Origin: RUG754 sp041856085
GTDB lineage: Bacteria; Bacillota; Clostridia; Peptostreptococcales; Anaerovoracaceae
NCBI GenBank assembly: GCA_041856085.1
Contig: JBHAFL010000129.1
Coordinates: forward strand, 1 to 7,406
Length of the DNA: 7,406 nucleotides
Direction: 5' to 3'
Positions 5,089-7,406 of this stretch are shown piece by piece (within the stretch, counting starts at the first letter, position 1; every line of letters starts with the position of its first letter). Both the position numbers and the translations under genes were made by a program. The notes under the pieces are model-generated. The model saw nothing but the letters and a program-made list of their open reading frames with translations, did no database searches and had not been told where the DNA came from.

Positions 5089-6942
5089 ATGAAAAACATC
5101 GGAGCGGACGCCTTAAGGACTATTGTGAACGGAATGAATCAGGGTTTTATATATGTGAACGAGGAGGGGATAATAGGTGAGTTCAGCGAGCTCGCGAAAG
5201 AGATACTCGGAATAATTCCCGGCGGCGGTCACAGCCACAATGCGGGTCGCATTGAGAGAGGGGACATAGTTTTATTCGCTGATAACGACCTCGGCAATGA
5301 CGATATGATGAGACCCGAGGATCTATGCTGCATAAACATAAGGGATAAGGACATAAGCCGAGGGGATATAGTTTTGGCAATAGGCAGATATCTCGATGCT
5401 TCAACAAAACCGGCATATAAGTCGTTCGGGAGCTATGTCCCTGAGCCGGTGCTTTCGCTAAAATCGAAAATAGAGGGACTGGAACTGTCGGTTTCGATTG
5501 ATTTCGAGAATAAAAGAATGAAAGCGACCGTCGGGGAGGAAGATTATTTTATGGATTATCTCGAAAGCGTCGGCCATATGGTGGTTGCGGACGCCGAGAC
5601 GGGAGCGGTCAAGTTTTTTCAGGCCAAGGGCTACGGATTCAGAGGCGAAGAGGCGGGCGAATTGCTGAGGGGCAAGGGCTTCATCGGTAAAAATCTCCCC
5701 GACAGAAATAACGAGCTTATGCCGACTATAGGTATGAGTGCAAGGAGACTTTTGGACGGAGAAGAATTTCAAAAAGAACTATCGAACGCTTTTTTTGCTG
5801 AGGACGGCACGAGTATTGAAAAAGCGCTTGAGATATATCGCAGATGGGTACTTGTTAAGATGGTAAGGGTAAAAAAGAATTCTAAAGACGACGGAGTGTA
5901 TATTTTTCTTCAGGACAGGGAGCTTGCCGAAAACACTGTGAGCTCGGGTGCGGTTCTGACTGAAAAAATCGAGAAAACTTCGAGACGCACGGCCTATAGA
6001 GATGAAAAAGATGACGGAATTCTAAAAAATATAATAGGCGACTCCGCAAAGATGCAAAAGGTGAAGCAGCTTGCCTATAAGGCGGCAAATACGAGATTCA
6101 ACGTTATCATAACGGGGGAATCCGGTACGGGCAAAACCAAATTAGCAAGAGAAATACACGAGGTAAGAGGAGGGAAAACACCTTTTGTTACCGTAGCCTG
6201 TAACGCGATAGCTCCGTCTCTAATTGAGTCCGAGTTATTCGGATATGCGCCCGGCTCTTTCACGGGGGCGAATCCGGGCGGCAGGCGGGGATATTTTGAG
6301 GAAGCGAACGGCGGCACTATTTTTCTTGACGAAATAGGAGAAATCCCACCGGAGATACAGGTTAAATTGCTTAATGTCCTCCAGCATAAGAGGATATACA
6401 GGGTCGGATCGACAAAACCTGTGGACGTAGACGTGAGGGTAATCACCGCTTCAAACAGGGATCTTGAAGAGGAAGTTAAAAAAGGTAATTTCAGACAGGA
6501 TCTTTACTATAGAATAAATGTCTTTCCCATATATATTCCGCCTCTTCGGGAGAGAAAAAAAGACCTTTATCTGCTGGCGGAATCCATTCTTAATAATCTT
6601 CTTCTGATGTACGGTATGGAAAAAAAGAGATTTTCGGAGGAGGCCATGTCTCTAATCTCCTCTTATGATTGGCCGGGAAATGTAAGGGAGCTTGAAAATA
6701 TTATTGAAAGGGCGATAATAGTATGCGACGGAGGCCTGATATATGCAGAGCACCTTATGATTTCTAAAGCGCCGAATCGCGCCGCGTCACTTAAGGAGCG
6801 CCTTGAAGAAGATGAAAAGAGGATATTAGAGGAGGCTCTCATCAAACACGGCGGAAACAGAAAAAAGGCTATGGAAGAACTTGAAATATCAAAGTCGGTG
6901 TTCTACGAAAAATTAAAGAAATATGGAATTATTGCGGAATAA
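5089..6942 (+). CDS. Sigma-54-dependent transcriptional activator (PAS-like sensor, AAA+, Fis-type HTH)
   Basis: The 617-residue start is supported by AAGGGGA (5074-5080), eight bases before the ATG. The AAA+ domain (about 320-555) is complete: Walker A GESGTGKT (343-350), the sigma-54 contact loop GSFTGA (389-394, A to S in the usual GAFTGA), Walker B GGTIFLDE (408-415), the arginine-finger region FRQDLYYRINVFP (468-480), PPLRER (484-489) and WPGNVRELEN (528-537). A Fis-type helix-turn-helix ends the protein (NRKKAMEELEISKSVFYEKL from 590). The N-terminus starts with a short PAS-like segment (GFIYVNEEGIIGEFS), then about 250 residues I cannot assign, possibly including a second PAS-like fold. 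No phospho-receiver domain is evident, so it probably senses a small molecule directly. A sigma-54 promoter lies 241 bases after its stop codon, ahead of a transporter gene, which is its likely target. Confidence 0.95.
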   Translation: MKNIGADALRTIVNGMNQGFIYVNEEGIIGEFSELAKEILGIIPGGGHSHNAGRIERGDIVLFADNDLGNDDMMRPEDLCCINIRDKDISRGDIVLAIGRYLDASTKPAYKSFGSYVPEPVLSLKSKIEGLELSVSIDFENKRMKATVGEEDYFMDYLESVGHMVVADAETGAVKFFQAKGYGFRGEEAGELLRGKGFIGKNLPDRNNELMPTIGMSARRLLDGEEFQKELSNAFFAEDGTSIEKALEIYRRWVLVKMVRVKKNSKDDGVYIFLQDRELAENTVSSGAVLTEKIEKTSRRTAYRDEKDDGILKNIIGDSAKMQKVKQLAYKAANTRFNVIITGESGTGKTKLAREIHEVRGGKTPFVTVACNAIAPSLIESELFGYAPGSFTGANPGGRRGYFEEANGGTIFLDEIGEIPPEIQVKLLNVLQHKRIYRVGSTKPVDVDVRVITASNRDLEEEVKKGNFRQDLYYRINVFPIYIPPLRERKKDLYLLAESILNNLLLMYGMEKKRFSEEAMSLISSYDWPGNVRELENIIERAIIVCDGGLIYAEHLMISKAPNRAASLKERLEEDEKRILEEALIKHGGNRKKAMEELEISKSVFYEKLKKYGIIAE

Positions 6943-6959
6943 AAACTCCGGATAATAGG

Positions 6960-7000
6960 AATAAACAGTCTCAAAATCAGGACTGTTTATTTTGTTTTTT
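6960..7000 (+). terminator. Intrinsic terminator of the sigma-54 activator gene
   Basis: AATAAACAGTC (6960-6970) and GACTGTTTATT (6981-6991) pair perfectly over 11 bp around a 10-nt loop, and a T-rich tail (TTTGTTTTTT, 6991-7000) follows at once. It begins 18 bases after the TAA of the activator and separates it from the transporter gene. Confidence 0.88.
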
Positions 7001-7049
7001 AGTGAGAACGCTCTTCTTTTCGGTTTTGATGATAAATGAATATATCAAT

Positions 7050-7152
7050 AAAGACGAATAAGGGTGCGAAAATATCCGGGAAAGACGAAAAAAGATATGA
7101 AAAAGCCTGAAAAGGCAAAAGCATAGGCAAATGCACGTATGCAAGAGCTGCA
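7050..7152. promoter_or_regulatory. Candidate activator-binding region (UAS) upstream of the -24/-12 promoter
   Basis: Enhancer sites for sigma-54 activators usually lie about 80-150 bases upstream. Two kinds of repeated element are present: AAAGACGAA twice (7050-7058 and 7081-7089, 31 bp apart), and three TGCA tetramers at 7132, 7140 and 7149 within GCAAATGCACGTATGCAAGAGCTGCA. A small GCCT-GAAA-AGGC inverted repeat lies at 7105-7116. None is a long, clean dyad, so the assignment is tentative. The rest of 7001-7182 shows nothing else recognisable. Confidence 0.3.
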
Positions 7153-7182
7153 AAACAACGGATTTTGGTAAAAAAAAGATTT

Positions 7183-7199
7183 TTGGCACGGTTTGTGCT
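7183..7199 (+). promoter_or_regulatory. Sigma-54 (-24/-12) promoter of the transporter gene
   Basis: TTGGCACG-GTTT-GTGCT matches the consensus TTGGCACG-N4-TTGCT at all but one position. The invariant GG (7185-7186) and GC (7197-7198) have the obligatory 10-bp spacing. Transcription would start near 7210, about 47 bases before the ATG at 7257. The adjacent sigma-54 activator strongly supports the call. Confidence 0.92.
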
Positions 7200-7256
7200 A
7201 TGTAGGTTTGTAAGAACTTATATATAATCCATAAAAACTAAAACAAGGAGGGAAAA

Positions 7257-7406
7257 ATGAGTACTGAAAAGAAAAAAATTGTATTTCCGGATACATTGAT
7301 AATTGTTGCGATAGTAGTGTTGATTGTAGCAATACTATCATGGGTGATTCCGTCCGGGACATACGACTACCAGGAACAAGACATAAACGGAAGAATTCGA
7401 AATGTC
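7257..7406 (+). CDS. YfcC/DcuC-family membrane transporter, N-terminus (3' truncated)
   Basis: The ATG is preceded by AGGAGG (7246-7251) at good spacing, and the frame stays open to the right edge (50 residues). The visible part is a short basic N-terminus, then FPDTLIIVAIVVLIVAILSW (first membrane helix, about 11-30), then VIPSGTYDYQ. The combination of PDTL before helix 1 and WVIPSG-Y after it is typical of the YfcC / C4-dicarboxylate anaerobic carrier-like family (PF03606), whose members carry carboxylates, amino acids or small peptides. Too little is visible to name the substrate. Transcription is predicted from the -24/-12 promoter at 7183-7199 under control of the activator at 5089-6942, so expression should be induced by whatever that protein senses. 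Confidence 0.75.
   Translation, partial: MSTEKKKIVFPDTLIIVAIVVLIVAILSWVIPSGTYDYQEQDINGRIRNV

Noticed and set aside
6977..7189. Minus-strand frame of 70 codons between the activator and transporter genes
   Set aside because: It overlaps the terminator and the sigma-54 promoter, has low-complexity composition and no family resemblance.
7223..7228. TATAAT as a sigma-A -10 element before the transporter gene
   Set aside because: No -35 element at proper spacing and no extended TG; it lies downstream of a much better -24/-12 promoter.
1..7406. CRISPR arrays, tRNA or rRNA genes, insertion sequences
   Set aside because: No regularly spaced repeats, no cloverleaf-like segment, no transposase-like frame and no terminal inverted repeats were seen.

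Overview
The window most likely comes from a low-to-mid GC Gram-positive anaerobe of the Clostridia/Eubacteriales. Evidence is a DUF1292 (YrzB-like) acidic protein, strong AGGAG-type ribosome binding sites, intrinsic terminators with U-tracts, frequent AGA/AGG arginine codons, and lysine-rich secreted proteins ending in fibronectin-III-like domains. The genus cannot be fixed from sequence alone. Every supported gene is on the + strand.

Layout. Positions 2-532 are the 3' end of a surface protein. Positions 533-1194 carry no gene: two hairpins after the surface gene, a featureless stretch, a sigma-A promoter (758-786), a cobalamin riboswitch (801-1002) and a riboswitch-type terminator (1053-1098). 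The riboswitch leads into three co-oriented genes. The first and third (1195-2472, 3373-4623) are paralogous secreted proteins with an alpha/alpha-toroid (prenyltransferase/squalene-cyclase-repeat fold) followed by an Fn3-like domain. The middle one (2582-3292) is a membrane-anchored protein ending in a DUF4430 / transcobalamin-like C-terminal domain. Then come a DUF1292 gene with its own promoter (4613-4968), a sigma-54-dependent activator (5089-6942), a terminator, a near-consensus -24/-12 promoter (7183-7199), and the start of a YfcC/DcuC-type membrane transporter that runs off the window (7257 on).

Main point. Vertebrate intrinsic factor and transcobalamin are one polypeptide: an alpha/alpha barrel joined to a small beta domain of the DUF4430 type, with B12 held between the two. 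Here the same two folds are encoded as separate extracytoplasmic proteins in one B12-riboswitch-controlled cluster: two barrels and one membrane-tethered beta domain. The inferred system is a split, transcobalamin-like B12 capture device on the surface of a Gram-positive cell, made when B12 is scarce. No B12 transporter is present in the window, so the import step must be encoded elsewhere.

A second unit is a sigma-54 activator beside the sigma-54 promoter of a transporter gene, which looks like a substrate-sensing local regulon.
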